Assembly (NCBI GenBank): GCA_019417325.1
Contig: DXVO01000009.1
Span: 165,433 to 229,432 of the forward strand
Source: Parabacteroides sp.
GTDB lineage: Bacteria > Bacteroidota > Bacteroidia > Bacteroidales > Tannerellaceae
Length of the DNA: 64,000 bases
Direction of reading: 5' to 3'
This document shows positions 36,255 through 46,015 of this stretch, one piece after another. The notes beneath the pieces were generated by a model. It saw only the letters and a list, made by a program, of their open reading frames with translations. It searched no databases and was not told the origin of the DNA. The position numbers and the translations under genes were made by a program. Numbering within the stretch: position 1 is the stretch's first letter; every line of letters starts with the position of its first letter.

Positions 36255-37253
36255 TTAGAATTTCTTTTCGTTCGCTAAATTCCACATATTAAGGAAAGAT
36301 GCTTTTGTTATATCAACAACTTTATTCCAATTAATCTTATCGGCATGGTCACTCGGCATATGATAATCAGGATGACCATCTGTATGGTACCAAATAACCG
36401 GAATATCCAACAAAGCAAAAGAAGCATTATCGCTACCTCCTACCGGTTTATCCCAAGGGCGATAATCAGGAGTAAGGTTTAATTTGTACTTTTTAATATC
36501 ATTCTTCAGCCAGTCACCGAATACAGGATGTGATTCTGTATAGAAATAGACCACATGGGTCGGTCTTGCTTCATTATTATTACGACCAATCATATCAAAA
36601 TTCAGATACCCTTTTACCTTTTTAATTTCAGGAAAATTCTGTACGAAATATTTTGAGCCTAACAAACCTTTCTCTTCCCCATCCCAAAAAGCAAAAATAA
36701 CTGTCCGTTCCGGTTTTTCTCCGGTAGCCAGGAAAGCTTTAGCTATTTGAAGAACAGCCGATACCCCGGATGCATTATCATCCGCACCATTGTAAATCTG
36801 GTCGCCCTCCAACATCGGGTCAACCCCCAAATGGTCATAATGAGCACCTATAATAACATATTCATTCGGATTCTTACCCTCAATTTTTCCCAAAATATTC
36901 CGCATGGATAATTTCTGGTGAACTCCTAGTTTTAATATTGCAATCGAATCAGGATGTACCTGAAAACGACCTCGCTTCTGACGTTCTTTATTATATGCTT
37001 CAAATAGCTGGTAATAGGTTTCAAACAATGGAGAGATACCCATCGTTTTTAAATTAGATACGATATATTCACCAGCAATACGGCCACCATGGAAACCAGC
37101 CTCACGTCCTTCCAATTCATCACTGGCAAGAAAACCGATATATGCCTCAGCATTTTCTTTGTTGATTACATCCAATCCTTTTTGCTGTGGAGATTGAGCC
37201 CACAGTGTTGTACACAGTACAAACGAAGTAATTAATAGTCCTGTTTTTCTCAT
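36255..37253 (-). CDS. M28 family zinc metallopeptidase, exported
   Basis: 332 residues with a signal peptide (ending near WAQ, residue 20). The M28 metal ligands are in place: His138 (GAHYDH), Asp158 (NGADDNASG), Glu193/Glu194 (DGEEKG, catalytic base and ligand), Asp220 (NFDMIGR) and a C-terminal His near 303 (SDHADK). It is likely an aminopeptidase acting on peptides in the periplasm or at the surface. It is monocistronic with its own -7 element (37299-37306). Confidence 0.93.
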   Translation of the reverse strand: MRKTGLLITSFVLCTTLWAQSPQQKGLDVINKENAEAYIGFLASDELEGREAGFHGGRIAGEYIVSNLKTMGISPLFETYYQLFEAYNKERQKRGRFQVHPDSIAILKLGVHQKLSMRNILGKIEGKNPNEYVIIGAHYDHLGVDPMLEGDQIYNGADDNASGVSAVLQIAKAFLATGEKPERTVIFAFWDGEEKGLLGSKYFVQNFPEIKKVKGYLNFDMIGRNNNEARPTHVVYFYTESHPVFGDWLKNDIKKYKLNLTPDYRPWDKPVGGSDNASFALLDIPVIWYHTDGHPDYHMPSDHADKINWNKVVDITKASFLNMWNLANEKKF

Positions 37254-37298
37254 CTTATTATATTTAGCTCAGCATTTAAAATCTGAATGACCTTCAGA

Positions 37299-37306
37299 CA
37301 AAGATA
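37299..37306 (-). promoter_or_regulatory. -7 element for the M28 peptidase gene
   Basis: Minus strand TATCTTTG, exact TAnnTTTG match, 46 bp upstream of the start codon. It separates the peptidase transcript from the structured region at 37361-37449. Confidence 0.6.
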
Positions 37307-37360
37307 GTTCGAAAAAAAAACATCACAAAATCTAAAAAAAGAAGTACACAAAAGGGCATA

Positions 37361-37449
37361 AAAAAAGGCTACTCTCCACCGCTTATAGTGTCGAATGCCT
37401 CATCTACTCATCTCTCTCACCTTCCGTGAAAACGGCGGTGAAGAGAACC
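37361..37449 (-). ncRNA. Candidate structured RNA or complex terminator
   Basis: On the minus strand a hairpin can form between 37412-37425 and 37433-37449 (CACC..CCG with CGG..GGTG). The same right-hand bases (37435-37445, GCGGTGAAGAG) can instead pair with 37372-37382 (CTCTCCACCGC, 10 of 11), just before a run of six T (37361-37366). These mutually exclusive pairings 26 bp after a tiny gene suggest a regulated terminator or a small RNA. No family is recognised. Confidence 0.35.
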
Positions 37450-37474
37450 CATCAAAAAAAATTATACTAATAAA

Positions 37475-37639
37475 TTAATTTTCAACTTTAGAGCTTTCGC
37501 TCATTTCGTTCATTAGACGACGAATTTCAGCATTTAATCGCTGGCACATTGATCCATTTCCTATTGACTGATAACGGTCAGCCTGATAACGCAACATCGC
37601 TAAAGTACGCAAACTTTTTTCATTTCTACTTGCTATCAT
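37475..37639 (-). CDS. Small conserved-looking hypothetical protein
   Basis: 54 residues from the ATG at 37639 (MIASRNEKSL). The frame could also start at a GTG at 37663, which adds eight residues. It is highly charged and predicted helical (EKSLRTLAMLRYQADRYQ; CQRLNAEIRRLMNEMSES), with no signal or membrane segment. Support for a real gene is the exact -7 element TATATTTG at 37720-37727, a hairpin just before the start, and compact helical composition. Function unknown. It could be a regulatory microprotein. Confidence 0.55.
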   Translation of the reverse strand: MIASRNEKSLRTLAMLRYQADRYQSIGNGSMCQRLNAEIRRLMNEMSESSKVEN

Positions 37640-37653
37640 AATTTCAAAATTTA

Positions 37654-37673
37654 TGCTTTCCACGCTTGGAAAG
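37654..37673 (-). promoter_or_regulatory. Hairpin in the leader of the small gene
   Basis: Perfect 8-bp stem with a 4-nt loop, GCTTTCCA-cgct-TGGAAAGC, ending 15 bp before the ATG at 37639. It could hide or expose the translation start. Confidence 0.45.
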
Positions 37674-37719
37674 CCTGTTAATAATAAAAACCTAAACTTT
37701 CTCTTTTTCTTTTACACTG

Positions 37720-37727
37720 CAAATATA
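37720..37727 (-). promoter_or_regulatory. -7 element for the small gene
   Basis: Minus strand TATATTTG, exact TAnnTTTG match, giving a leader of about 70-75 nt before the ATG at 37639. Confidence 0.5.
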
Positions 37728-37823
37728 AGCATTTTATTTGAATATATGCTATACAACATATTAAATTCTTATTTCATTTCTATTTATTTAACACTACAGA
37801 TTGTCTATTTTTTCATGATTTTA

Positions 37824-38372
37824 TTATACGATCTGACCTAATTCCCCTGTAACTGAGTTTATTATAAATCCATAAACGCTTATATCTGAAGGGATCAATG
37901 GATGTGTCTTAACCAAATCGACTGTTTTACGAACTGCACTTTCCACATCATTAAATCCATTCAACCAAGTATCGACATTCAATCCGCAATATTTCAGCAT
38001 CTGTAGATTCTCATCCGTAATGCCTCTTGCTTTCATATTCCGGATCATCCGTTCGCTATTCAACTGCTGTGCGCCGCAATCGGTATGTCCAATAATCATA
38101 ATTTCTTTTACCCCCAATTCATAAACAGCAATCAGCAAACTCCGGACTGCACTACCAAAAGGATGTGAAATTACTCCACCCGCATTCTTTATAACCTTAA
38201 CATCCCCATTTTTAAATCCCAGAGCAGCAGGAAGTAATTCTGTCAACCGGGTATCCATACATGTTACGATTGCAATTTTCTTGTCCGGATACTTATTGGT
38301 GATATACTGTTCATATCCTTTATTCTTTACGAATTCGCGGTTGAAATTCAATATCTCATTTAATATAGGCAT
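37824..38372 (-). CDS. Beta-class carbonic anhydrase
   Basis: 182 residues from MPILNEIL at 38372, preferred to an upstream in-frame ATG at 38396. The zinc-site motif CMDTRL (Cys38, Asp40, Arg42) and HTDCG (His96, Cys99) are intact. It interconverts CO2 and bicarbonate in the cytoplasm, supplying bicarbonate for carboxylations. It follows the HAD phosphatase gene by 27 bp in the same direction, so the two probably share the TACCTTTG promoter at 39200. Confidence 0.93.
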   Translation of the reverse strand: MPILNEILNFNREFVKNKGYEQYITNKYPDKKIAIVTCMDTRLTELLPAALGFKNGDVKVIKNAGGVISHPFGSAVRSLLIAVYELGVKEIMIIGHTDCGAQQLNSERMIRNMKARGITDENLQMLKYCGLNVDTWLNGFNDVESAVRKTVDLVKTHPLIPSDISVYGFIINSVTGELGQIV

Positions 38373-38399
38373 ATATATACACATTATGTAGTTCAAACA

Positions 38400-39173
38400 T
38401 CAAATCACACCAAAATGTTTCAATGCCTTGAAAATTCCATCATCATCGACAGAACTAGTCACATAAGCGGCTGCCGCTTTCACATCATCTGCGGCATTTC
38501 CCATAGCAACACCTAAACCGGCATGTGCCAACATTTGAATATCGTTTCCTCCATCACCAAAAGCCATACATTCGTTCAGATCAATGCCAAAATGTTTCAA
38601 CATTTTATCTATACCGACTTTCTTACTACTTCCTGCAGGAACAACATCTGTGAACAAGGGGTTCCACCGGGTTGATTCGCAATGGGATAATACAGGCATA
38701 ATTCGTTTTTCCTGATCTGCAGTAAAGAAAGCTATCAACTGATACACTGTCCGATCACAAACCTCTTCCACCGGACGTATCGGGGGAGCTGGAAAATTTA
38801 ACATATTGAATACTTTATTAGCCGACTCATCTATATAATTCATCAGGATATCTTTTTCCATTACAAAAGCACAAGGAAACGTATCTTCCTTCTTCATATA
38901 ACGAATTAACGACTCTATATCTTTATTCGGAATACTATGTTTATAAATCACATCATGACCGGCAAAACAATAGCCTCCATTCAATGTCACATAGCCATCA
39001 AAATGCAGGTTTCCTAAATTATTTATGGAAATATAGTGGCGTCCTGTAGCAATAAAAACTTTTATATTTTTTTTTCTTAATAACTCTAGTGCATCAATAG
39101 TAGATTGTGGCACTTGATGAGTTTCAAAGCTCACTAAGGTTCCGTCTATATCAAAAAAAACAGCTTTAATCAT
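38400..39173 (-). CDS. Cof-type HAD-IIB family hydrolase
   Basis: 257 residues from MIKAVFFDIDGTL at 39173; the open frame runs 30 codons further upstream, but the HAD motif at the very N-terminus fixes this start. Motif I DIDGT (Asp8 nucleophile, Asp10), motif II region FIATGRHY, a C2B cap, motif III Lys and motif IV FGDGGNDIQML are all present. It is a sugar-phosphate or flavin-type phosphatase of unknown exact substrate, cytoplasmic. It heads a two-gene unit with the carbonic anhydrase. Confidence 0.93.
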   Translation of the reverse strand: MIKAVFFDIDGTLVSFETHQVPQSTIDALELLRKKNIKVFIATGRHYISINNLGNLHFDGYVTLNGGYCFAGHDVIYKHSIPNKDIESLIRYMKKEDTFPCAFVMEKDILMNYIDESANKVFNMLNFPAPPIRPVEEVCDRTVYQLIAFFTADQEKRIMPVLSHCESTRWNPLFTDVVPAGSSKKVGIDKMLKHFGIDLNECMAFGDGGNDIQMLAHAGLGVAMGNAADDVKAAAAYVTSSVDDDGIFKALKHFGVI

Positions 39174-39199
39174 CTTTCTTATTCTTCTTTTATTCAAAA

Positions 39200-39207
39200 C
39201 AAAGGTA
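39200..39207 (-). promoter_or_regulatory. -7 element for the HAD-carbonic anhydrase unit
   Basis: Minus strand TACCTTTG, exact TAnnTTTG match, 27 bp before the HAD start at 39173. Confidence 0.6.
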
Positions 39208-39279
39208 AGAATAAATATGAACACTTTTCTTGCATTCAAAAACTTATTATATTTAGCGAACATAAATAAAGATCTAGAA

Positions 39280-40452
39280 ATGAAAAAGCTTTTTTGTCTA
39301 TTAATCAGTACCCTTATTACTTTACCATCTTATTCTCAAGAAATTGAACCAGAGAACGCTCCTGGCCAGGAACCAACACTGGTCGAACGTCTTACACATG
39401 GTAAAACTGTAATTAAGAATGTAGAAATGAACCTTCAGTTATTCACTTCGGCGAATGCAAATTTCGTCAATAACTCTTTTGATGACATGAATTTCAAGCT
39501 AAACCGTCTCAGGCTGGAAATTAAAGGTAATGCCATGAAAAACCTGACATACCATTTCAGACAATCATTTAATAAATATTCAAATCCTTATTCGGTCGAT
39601 AATTTATCCTCATCACTTGAATTGGCATACCTGAATTTAAACATTCATAACAAGTTTGGAATCAGTGTAGGTAAACAATTCGTAAACTTAGGAGGATATG
39701 AATATTATGTCAATGCCATTCGAGTACGTGAATTTAGTGAATTCAATAATCTGCTGACCTGTTATCAGGCGGGTGTCTCCGGTTACTGGTATATTACTCC
39801 AAGCCAGGAACTCTCTTTCCAGATAATGAATAATAAACATGATGAAGATAGTAAAATTTACCCTAGTGGCCTACCTGAAGGATACCAGGAATCTAAAATC
39901 CCATTCATGTATGTGGTTAACTGGAACAGTTCCTATTTCAACAACGTATTACAATTACGGTATGCTGCAGCTATGGGGCAACAGGCCAAAGGTAAATATT
40001 CTTATTATCTTACTTTTGGCAATATCATAGAAAAAGGTCCTTTACTAGCTTATATAGATGTAATGTATACACGCCAGAGTGTAGACCAGCACAGCATGAT
40101 TAGCTATCTTCCTACAATACCTAAAACTGCAGCAAACACAGAATATCTATCTGTTATTGCTGATGTTGACTATCGTTTTCATCCCCGATGGAATGCGTAT
40201 ATCAAAGGAGCCTATGAAACAGCACGGGTATATCAAAGTAACGGAGCATTTGAAAAAGGTTTATATCGTACATCTTGGAATATACAAGGTAGCGTAGAAT
40301 ATACGCCATTCAAAAAAAGCGACCTGTTCGTATTTATACATTACACTTACAGAGGTATTGATCTAAAAAAAACTGCATTAACCCTGGGAGCTATAGATCC
40401 CGATACACATCGGATTTCGTTAGGACTGGTCTATGCAATCCCTATATTCTAA
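39280..40452 (+). CDS. OprO/OprP-type outer-membrane porin
   Basis: 390 residues from the ATG at 39280, where a signal peptide (MKKLFCLLISTLITLPSYSQ) begins; an upstream in-frame ATG at 39217 would add 21 residues. The body is a beta-barrel typical of phosphate-selective porins (FKLNRLRLEIKGNAMKNLTY; GISVGKQFVNLGGYEYY). It ends in the porin-like VYAIPIF with a terminal Phe. It probably admits small anions such as phosphate across the outer membrane. It is divergent from the HAD gene and monocistronic. Confidence 0.88.
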   Translation: MKKLFCLLISTLITLPSYSQEIEPENAPGQEPTLVERLTHGKTVIKNVEMNLQLFTSANANFVNNSFDDMNFKLNRLRLEIKGNAMKNLTYHFRQSFNKYSNPYSVDNLSSSLELAYLNLNIHNKFGISVGKQFVNLGGYEYYVNAIRVREFSEFNNLLTCYQAGVSGYWYITPSQELSFQIMNNKHDEDSKIYPSGLPEGYQESKIPFMYVVNWNSSYFNNVLQLRYAAAMGQQAKGKYSYYLTFGNIIEKGPLLAYIDVMYTRQSVDQHSMISYLPTIPKTAANTEYLSVIADVDYRFHPRWNAYIKGAYETARVYQSNGAFEKGLYRTSWNIQGSVEYTPFKKSDLFVFIHYTYRGIDLKKTALTLGAIDPDTHRISLGLVYAIPIF

Positions 40453-40715
40453 AATTCAGATGTTCAATCATAGCCGAAACCCTTGCTAATTTTACATCTT
40501 TTTCATTTTAACAATATTCAGGCTTAATATTAACCTTATTTTATATTTATAATGGGGACATTCTTAATCTTACTGCGTTTTTAAATAGAAATATAAATAA
40601 CCCCAGTTTTAACCCTAAATGTTTTTGCCTATGACATAAAGATTTCCCCTTAAAATCCAATACATTTTTATAACTAACAAATCATATTTTAATTACCAAG
40701 AGAAAACAACCCAAT

Positions 40716-43700
40716 ATGCCACGTAATAACTTTAACCATAAAATATACATAACCTGTATTATTCTTATGTCTATTTTACAAAGCTCAAAGCTTTACGCAG
40801 AGGCATTCGACTCACAATCGAACCCTCTTCCTTCGATGCAAGCTAATACAACACTTTTTGATGTACTTCAATCTGTAGAAAAGAATAGTGAATATGTCTT
40901 TTTCTATTCCGACGAAGTACAATCAGAATTAAGTAAAAAAGTGAATGTCAATGCAAAAGAGGCAAGTATCGAGAAATTATTAGCTCAGGTACTGAAAGGA
41001 ACCGGCCTGAAATACACAATCAATGACCACCAGGTCGTATTGTACAAAGAAAATGCCCAGCAACAACATCCCCAGGGGATTGCTATAAACGGTACCATCC
41101 GGGATTCGGAGAGAAACCCGTTACCAGGAGTAAATATCACAGTCAAAGGGACCACAATCGGTACAAGTTCCGATTTGGATGGAAACTATTTCCTAACTGT
41201 ACCTGATAAAAAATCTATCCTGGTATTCCAATATCTGGGATTTGCCTCACAAGAAATAGAAGTAGGCAGCCAGCTAAACGTCAATATCGAAATGAAAGAA
41301 GACAGCAAGACTTTGGAAGAAGTTGTTGTCGTAGGTTTCGGTAAGCAAAAGAAAGTATCCATCGTAGGTTCTATTACCACTATTGAACCCAAACAATTAC
41401 AAGTAGGAACTTCCCGCTCTATGAGTAACAACCTGGTAGGACAGTTATCCGGTGTAATCGGGGCACAACGTAGTGGTGAACCCGGATATGATAACTCCAG
41501 CTTCTTTATCCGTGGTATCTCTTCATTCAACGGCAATAATAATCCACTGGTTTTGGTAGATGGTATCGAACGAAACTTAAATAATATCGACCCTGCTGAA
41601 ATCGAATCTTTTTCTATTTTGAAAGATGCTTCCGCCAGTGCCGTTTATGGGGTACGTGGAGCCAACGGGGTAATTCTTATTAATACGAAAAGAGGTAAAA
41701 CAGGTAAACCCGCAGTCAACATCCGCTTTGAACAAGGAGTTACGCTTCTTGGTAAACTACCAAAATTCGCTGGTTCTTATGATTATCTAAGTTTAATCAA
41801 TGAAATTGCTGTAGATGAAGGAAAACCTGCCCCCTATTCTAAAGATGTGCTGGAAAAATACCGTACAGGTGCAGACCCGGACCTTTATCCGGATGTAAAC
41901 TGGATAGATGCAATCACCAAAAACAGTGGGCATAATACCCGTGCCAATCTGGATGTATCCGGTGGTAGCGAAATTTTACGTTATTCACTGGTCGGTTCTT
42001 TCTATAATGAAGGAGGAATTATCAAGCGCGACGAAAAACAAGCATGGGACTCTTCTTCGTCATTGAACCGTTACAATATCCGTTCCAATGTAGATGTAAA
42101 CATTACTCCGACTACATTATTCCGTGTAAACATCGGTGGATATCTACAAGAACGCAGACGAGCACCGCAAAGCGTAGATGGTCTATTTTCTCTCGCCTTT
42201 GAAACACCTCCATACGTCCATCCAACCCAATATTCTTCCGGAGAAATACCTCGTGTAAAAAACCGTCAGAACCCTTGGGCACTTGCCACACAAACCGGGT
42301 ATGAAGACCATAGTGAAAGTAATATAGAATCTTTATTCTCTGTTGAACAGGACTTAAAATTTTTCTTACCAGGATTAAAAGTAAAAGGCCTCTTCTCTTT
42401 TGACCGTCGTAGTGCAACTTCCGTGATACGGTCAAAATCACCGGATTACTATAATCCGGCTACCAAACGTAATTCTGACGGTTCATTAGACCTGACAATT
42501 GCAGACTATGGACAAGTTTTTCTGGATCATAAGCTCTCTGCTGAATATGGAAGCAAAAGTACTTATCTGGAAGGTTCTCTAAACTATGACAACACTTTTG
42601 GAAAACATGCTATTGCCGGTATGTTTATGTATAACCAGAGAAGTCTGGACGAAGGACAAAAATTACCTTTCCGTTTCCAAGGTATAGCCGGGCGTTTTTC
42701 TTATACATACGATGGCCGGTATGTTGCCGAATTTAACTTCGGGTACAATGGTTCCGAAAACTTTGCCAAGGGACACCGCTTCGGATTTTTCCCTTCTGCT
42801 GCAATAGGATGGATCATCTCTGATGAAGCATTCATGGAATCATTGAAAGATATTTTTTCCACCGCAAAAATTCGTGCTTCCTATGGATTAGTTGGTAACG
42901 ACTGTTTAGGAAGCTCTCGTTCTTCCATCCGTTTTCCTTATCTAACAACTATCAATGAAACTGGTGGTTATCGCTGGGGTGTTGATAACGATTACTATCG
43001 TGCAGGACGTTGGGAAGGACAAGTGGGATCGCCTACTCTGACATGGGAAAAGGTAAAAAAACTAAACATCGGTTTTGATTTAGGACTGTGGAGTATGGTT
43101 GACTTATCTGTAGATTATTTCCATGATTACCGTTATGATATTTTTATGCAACGTCAAACAATCCCGGCTTTCTCAGGATTTATACAAACCCCTTATGCCA
43201 ATTTTGGCAAGGCAACTAACCAAGGTATAGACCTCTCTCTTTCTGCTAATAAAAATATAGGAAAAGATTGGATTATTATGGTTCGCGGTACATTTACTTA
43301 TGCCCAAAGTAAAATTACAGAAAAAGATGAACCGGCAGGAGTCATTGGAACAAACCGTGCCCGTACCGGACATCCGATTAACCAAATATTCGGTCTGATT
43401 GATAAAGGTTTATTTACAGAAGATGATTTTCTGGATGTAGAAAAGGGAATTCTGAAAGATGGTATTCCTGTTCAGAAATTTAGCGATAAAGTTCGCCCGG
43501 GTGATATTAAATATACAGATATCAACGGAGACGGCATTATTAACTCTTTGGATGAATGTGCAATTGGAGGAACCTGGGACCCGCAAATCGTTTACGGTTT
43601 TGGTGCAACTATAAAATATAAAAGCCTGGACTTCGGTTGTTTCTTCCAGGGAAATGGAAAAACATACCGTATAATCGGAGGTAACAATTTTATTCCGGGC

Positions 43701-44063
43701 AGTGGTGCCGGTATGGGTAATATATATGATAACTATGGAGATCATTGGACTAAAGAAAACCCAAGCCAAGATGTATTTTGGCCCAGGTTATCCAGCTCTG
43801 CCAATGCGAATAATTCCCAATCATCAACCTGGTGGTTGCGCAATATGAGTATGTTACGAATGAAAAGCATTGAATTGGGATACAATTTCCCGAAAGAGAA
43901 ACTACTTCCAAGCTTTATTAAAAGTGCCCGCATATTCGTTGCCGGCTCCAACTTACTGCAATTCTCCCAATTCAAATTATGGGATCCGGAAGTAGATACC
44001 AGCAATGGGCTACGCTACCCTATTATGAAATCCGTATCAATAGGGTTCGATGTCAATTTCTAA
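40716..44063 (+). CDS. SusC/RagA family TonB-dependent transporter with STN domain (pair 5)
   Basis: 1115 residues: signal peptide (about 10-30), STN domain (about 45-112; TLFDVLQSVEKNSEYVFFY), carboxypeptidase-like domain (about 122-200), VVVVGFGKQKK, plug (ILKDASASAVYGVRGANGVI) and barrel ending VSIGFDVNF. The STN domain normally signals to a FecR/ECF pair, but no such genes flank this one, so its partner must be elsewhere. It is similar in style to the PUL SusC at 3221. The 263-bp gap upstream shows no exact TAnnTTTG element, in line with ECF control. Confidence 0.95.
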   Translation: MPRNNFNHKIYITCIILMSILQSSKLYAEAFDSQSNPLPSMQANTTLFDVLQSVEKNSEYVFFYSDEVQSELSKKVNVNAKEASIEKLLAQVLKGTGLKYTINDHQVVLYKENAQQQHPQGIAINGTIRDSERNPLPGVNITVKGTTIGTSSDLDGNYFLTVPDKKSILVFQYLGFASQEIEVGSQLNVNIEMKEDSKTLEEVVVVGFGKQKKVSIVGSITTIEPKQLQVGTSRSMSNNLVGQLSGVIGAQRSGEPGYDNSSFFIRGISSFNGNNNPLVLVDGIERNLNNIDPAEIESFSILKDASASAVYGVRGANGVILINTKRGKTGKPAVNIRFEQGVTLLGKLPKFAGSYDYLSLINEIAVDEGKPAPYSKDVLEKYRTGADPDLYPDVNWIDAITKNSGHNTRANLDVSGGSEILRYSLVGSFYNEGGIIKRDEKQAWDSSSSLNRYNIRSNVDVNITPTTLFRVNIGGYLQERRRAPQSVDGLFSLAFETPPYVHPTQYSSGEIPRVKNRQNPWALATQTGYEDHSESNIESLFSVEQDLKFFLPGLKVKGLFSFDRRSATSVIRSKSPDYYNPATKRNSDGSLDLTIADYGQVFLDHKLSAEYGSKSTYLEGSLNYDNTFGKHAIAGMFMYNQRSLDEGQKLPFRFQGIAGRFSYTYDGRYVAEFNFGYNGSENFAKGHRFGFFPSAAIGWIISDEAFMESLKDIFSTAKIRASYGLVGNDCLGSSRSSIRFPYLTTINETGGYRWGVDNDYYRAGRWEGQVGSPTLTWEKVKKLNIGFDLGLWSMVDLSVDYFHDYRYDIFMQRQTIPAFSGFIQTPYANFGKATNQGIDLSLSANKNIGKDWIIMVRGTFTYAQSKITEKDEPAGVIGTNRARTGHPINQIFGLIDKGLFTEDDFLDVEKGILKDGIPVQKFSDKVRPGDIKYTDINGDGIINSLDECAIGGTWDPQIVYGFGATIKYKSLDFGCFFQGNGKTYRIIGGNNFIPGSGAGMGNIYDNYGDHWTKENPSQDVFWPRLSSSANANNSQSSTWWLRNMSMLRMKSIELGYNFPKEKLLPSFIKSARIFVAGSNLLQFSQFKLWDPEVDTSNGLRYPIMKSVSIGFDVNF

Positions 44064-44084
44064 TCAATTACAAACAGACATAAA

Positions 44085-45998
44085 ATGAAAACACTCAAAC
44101 ATATTCTTTTAGCAAGTAGCTTATTCACACTTGCCTCTTGTTCGGATTTCCTGGATAAAGCACCAGATGACATGCTTGATCTCGAAATGATATTTAATGA
44201 TAAAGTACGTACGGAAGATTGGCTTGCCGGAGTATATACGAATATTCCAAGTCAACGAAATTTCATGGATCAGGAAGGAGCTTTAAGTGATGACCAGAAC
44301 CCATCCATCGGATGGCTTAAATTCGGGTGGGGAGTTATAGAAAAACAAACAGGTAACTGGAATCCCAACAGTGGCGACTCAAGAGGATATTGGGATAATC
44401 TCCCCAAACGTGTCCGCTCTGCTCTAATCTTTATTGCAAATGTAAAACCAAACACAGCCCAGCTCGTGACTCAGGAAGAAGTTGACCTGATGAAACTGGA
44501 AGCCCGTTTTCTGATTGCTTACTATCATGCTATTTTAGTAGAGACTTATGGGCCTGTCCCCTTTAATCCTGATAAGATATTTTCACTTGACACACCAGAT
44601 GATGAATTAATGATGACCCAGGCACCAGTAGATTCTATTGTCGACTGGGTAGACAAAGAGCTATTGGAAGTATCCAAAGGGCTACCTGCTGTCTATTCGG
44701 ATAAGAAAAAGTTCGGTCGTGCCACATCTCTCATGTGCCTCGCCGTACGTGCCCGCTTACTTCTTTTCAATGCAAGTCCGTTGTTAAATGGTAATCCAGA
44801 CTATAAAGGACATGTGAATGCGAATGGCAGGGAATTATTCAGTTCCATCTATGATGCAAGCAAATGGAAACGTGCAGCAGATGCCAATAAAGAATTGATT
44901 GATGCAGCGCATGCCGCCGGTAAAGACCTTTATAAAGTCTATAATGATGACGGCAGCATCGATGCTTTCCAGTCCTATCAATATATGTTGATGAAAAAAG
45001 AGACGGAAGGAAACAACGAAATCCTATTTGCCCGTCCGGACTGGGATCATGGAGGCACAAACAGTTTATGTACTCCCCGTGGTTGTTCCGGTAATGGAGG
45101 TTATGGTATCACCCAGTCACTGGTAGACGCATTCTTTATGGAAAACGGACTTCCGCCTATCCTTGGTTACACAAACGGGGATATTGGAAAACCTATTATT
45201 AATGATAAATCCGGATATATAGAAAAAGGATTCTCCACTAAGCCTGAAATACGTAATACCAAATGGATTGAATGTCAGGGAAACCAGGACAAACATAAAG
45301 GACAAGTAACTTTAGCAGATACTTATAATATGTACTGCCATCGCGAACCTCGTTTCTATATATCTGTTCTTTATAACCGTGCATGGTATCGTTCAGAAAA
45401 CAGAACGACTCGCTTCCTTGTAGGCGAATGGGATGGAGGTATCACACATGATGCACCCCAAAATGGTTATCTGATGCGCAAGCTGGTACATCCGGAACAT
45501 GATACACGTAATGGTATTCATCCTTACCGTCCAAGCATCAACTTCCGCCTCGCAGAAGCCTATTTGAATTATGCAGAAGCATTGAATGAAGCGGTTCCGC
45601 TTCATTCAGACATACTTAAGTATGTTAATTTAGTACGGGAACGGGCTGGCATTCCTCAATATGGAAACGGAACAGGTATGATTGTTCCTCCAACTACCCA
45701 GGAAGGCATACGAGACCTTATCCACCGGGAACGCCGGGTTGAGCTTAATTGTGAATCCGGTATCCGTTATCAGGATATCCGCCGTTGGAAAATCGGAGAA
45801 GAAACTTTAAACCGTGATTTCTACGGTATGAACTACTTAGGTGAAAACCTAAGCGATAATGATAACGATCCGAAGGCTTTCTTTAAACGGACCGTCTATC
45901 AGACCAGAACCTTTACTAAGAAAAACTACTTTTTCCCGGTTCCACAATGGGAAATAGATAAGAATCCTAAACTTGTTCAAAATCCATTCTGGAACTAA
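44085..45998 (+). CDS. SusD/RagB family nutrient-binding lipoprotein (pair 5)
   Basis: 637 residues, lipobox ending LASC (Cys about 19), SDFLDKAPDDMLDLEM, the conserved helix motif FRLAEAYLNYAEALNEA, and the C-terminal RRVELNCESGIRYQDIRRW plus LVQNPFWN typical of RagB/SusD. It partners the SusC 21 bp upstream. A strong hairpin follows at 46016. No glycoside hydrolase is attached in the window, so the ligand is unknown. Confidence 0.94.
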   Translation: MKTLKHILLASSLFTLASCSDFLDKAPDDMLDLEMIFNDKVRTEDWLAGVYTNIPSQRNFMDQEGALSDDQNPSIGWLKFGWGVIEKQTGNWNPNSGDSRGYWDNLPKRVRSALIFIANVKPNTAQLVTQEEVDLMKLEARFLIAYYHAILVETYGPVPFNPDKIFSLDTPDDELMMTQAPVDSIVDWVDKELLEVSKGLPAVYSDKKKFGRATSLMCLAVRARLLLFNASPLLNGNPDYKGHVNANGRELFSSIYDASKWKRAADANKELIDAAHAAGKDLYKVYNDDGSIDAFQSYQYMLMKKETEGNNEILFARPDWDHGGTNSLCTPRGCSGNGGYGITQSLVDAFFMENGLPPILGYTNGDIGKPIINDKSGYIEKGFSTKPEIRNTKWIECQGNQDKHKGQVTLADTYNMYCHREPRFYISVLYNRAWYRSENRTTRFLVGEWDGGITHDAPQNGYLMRKLVHPEHDTRNGIHPYRPSINFRLAEAYLNYAEALNEAVPLHSDILKYVNLVRERAGIPQYGNGTGMIVPPTTQEGIRDLIHRERRVELNCESGIRYQDIRRWKIGEETLNRDFYGMNYLGENLSDNDNDPKAFFKRTVYQTRTFTKKNYFFPVPQWEIDKNPKLVQNPFWN

Positions 45999-46015
45999 AA
46001 AGCTCTTTTTAACAG

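Noticed and set aside
37361..37449. CRISPR-like or simple repeat structure
   Set aside because: There are only two pairing arms, with no regularly spaced identical repeats.
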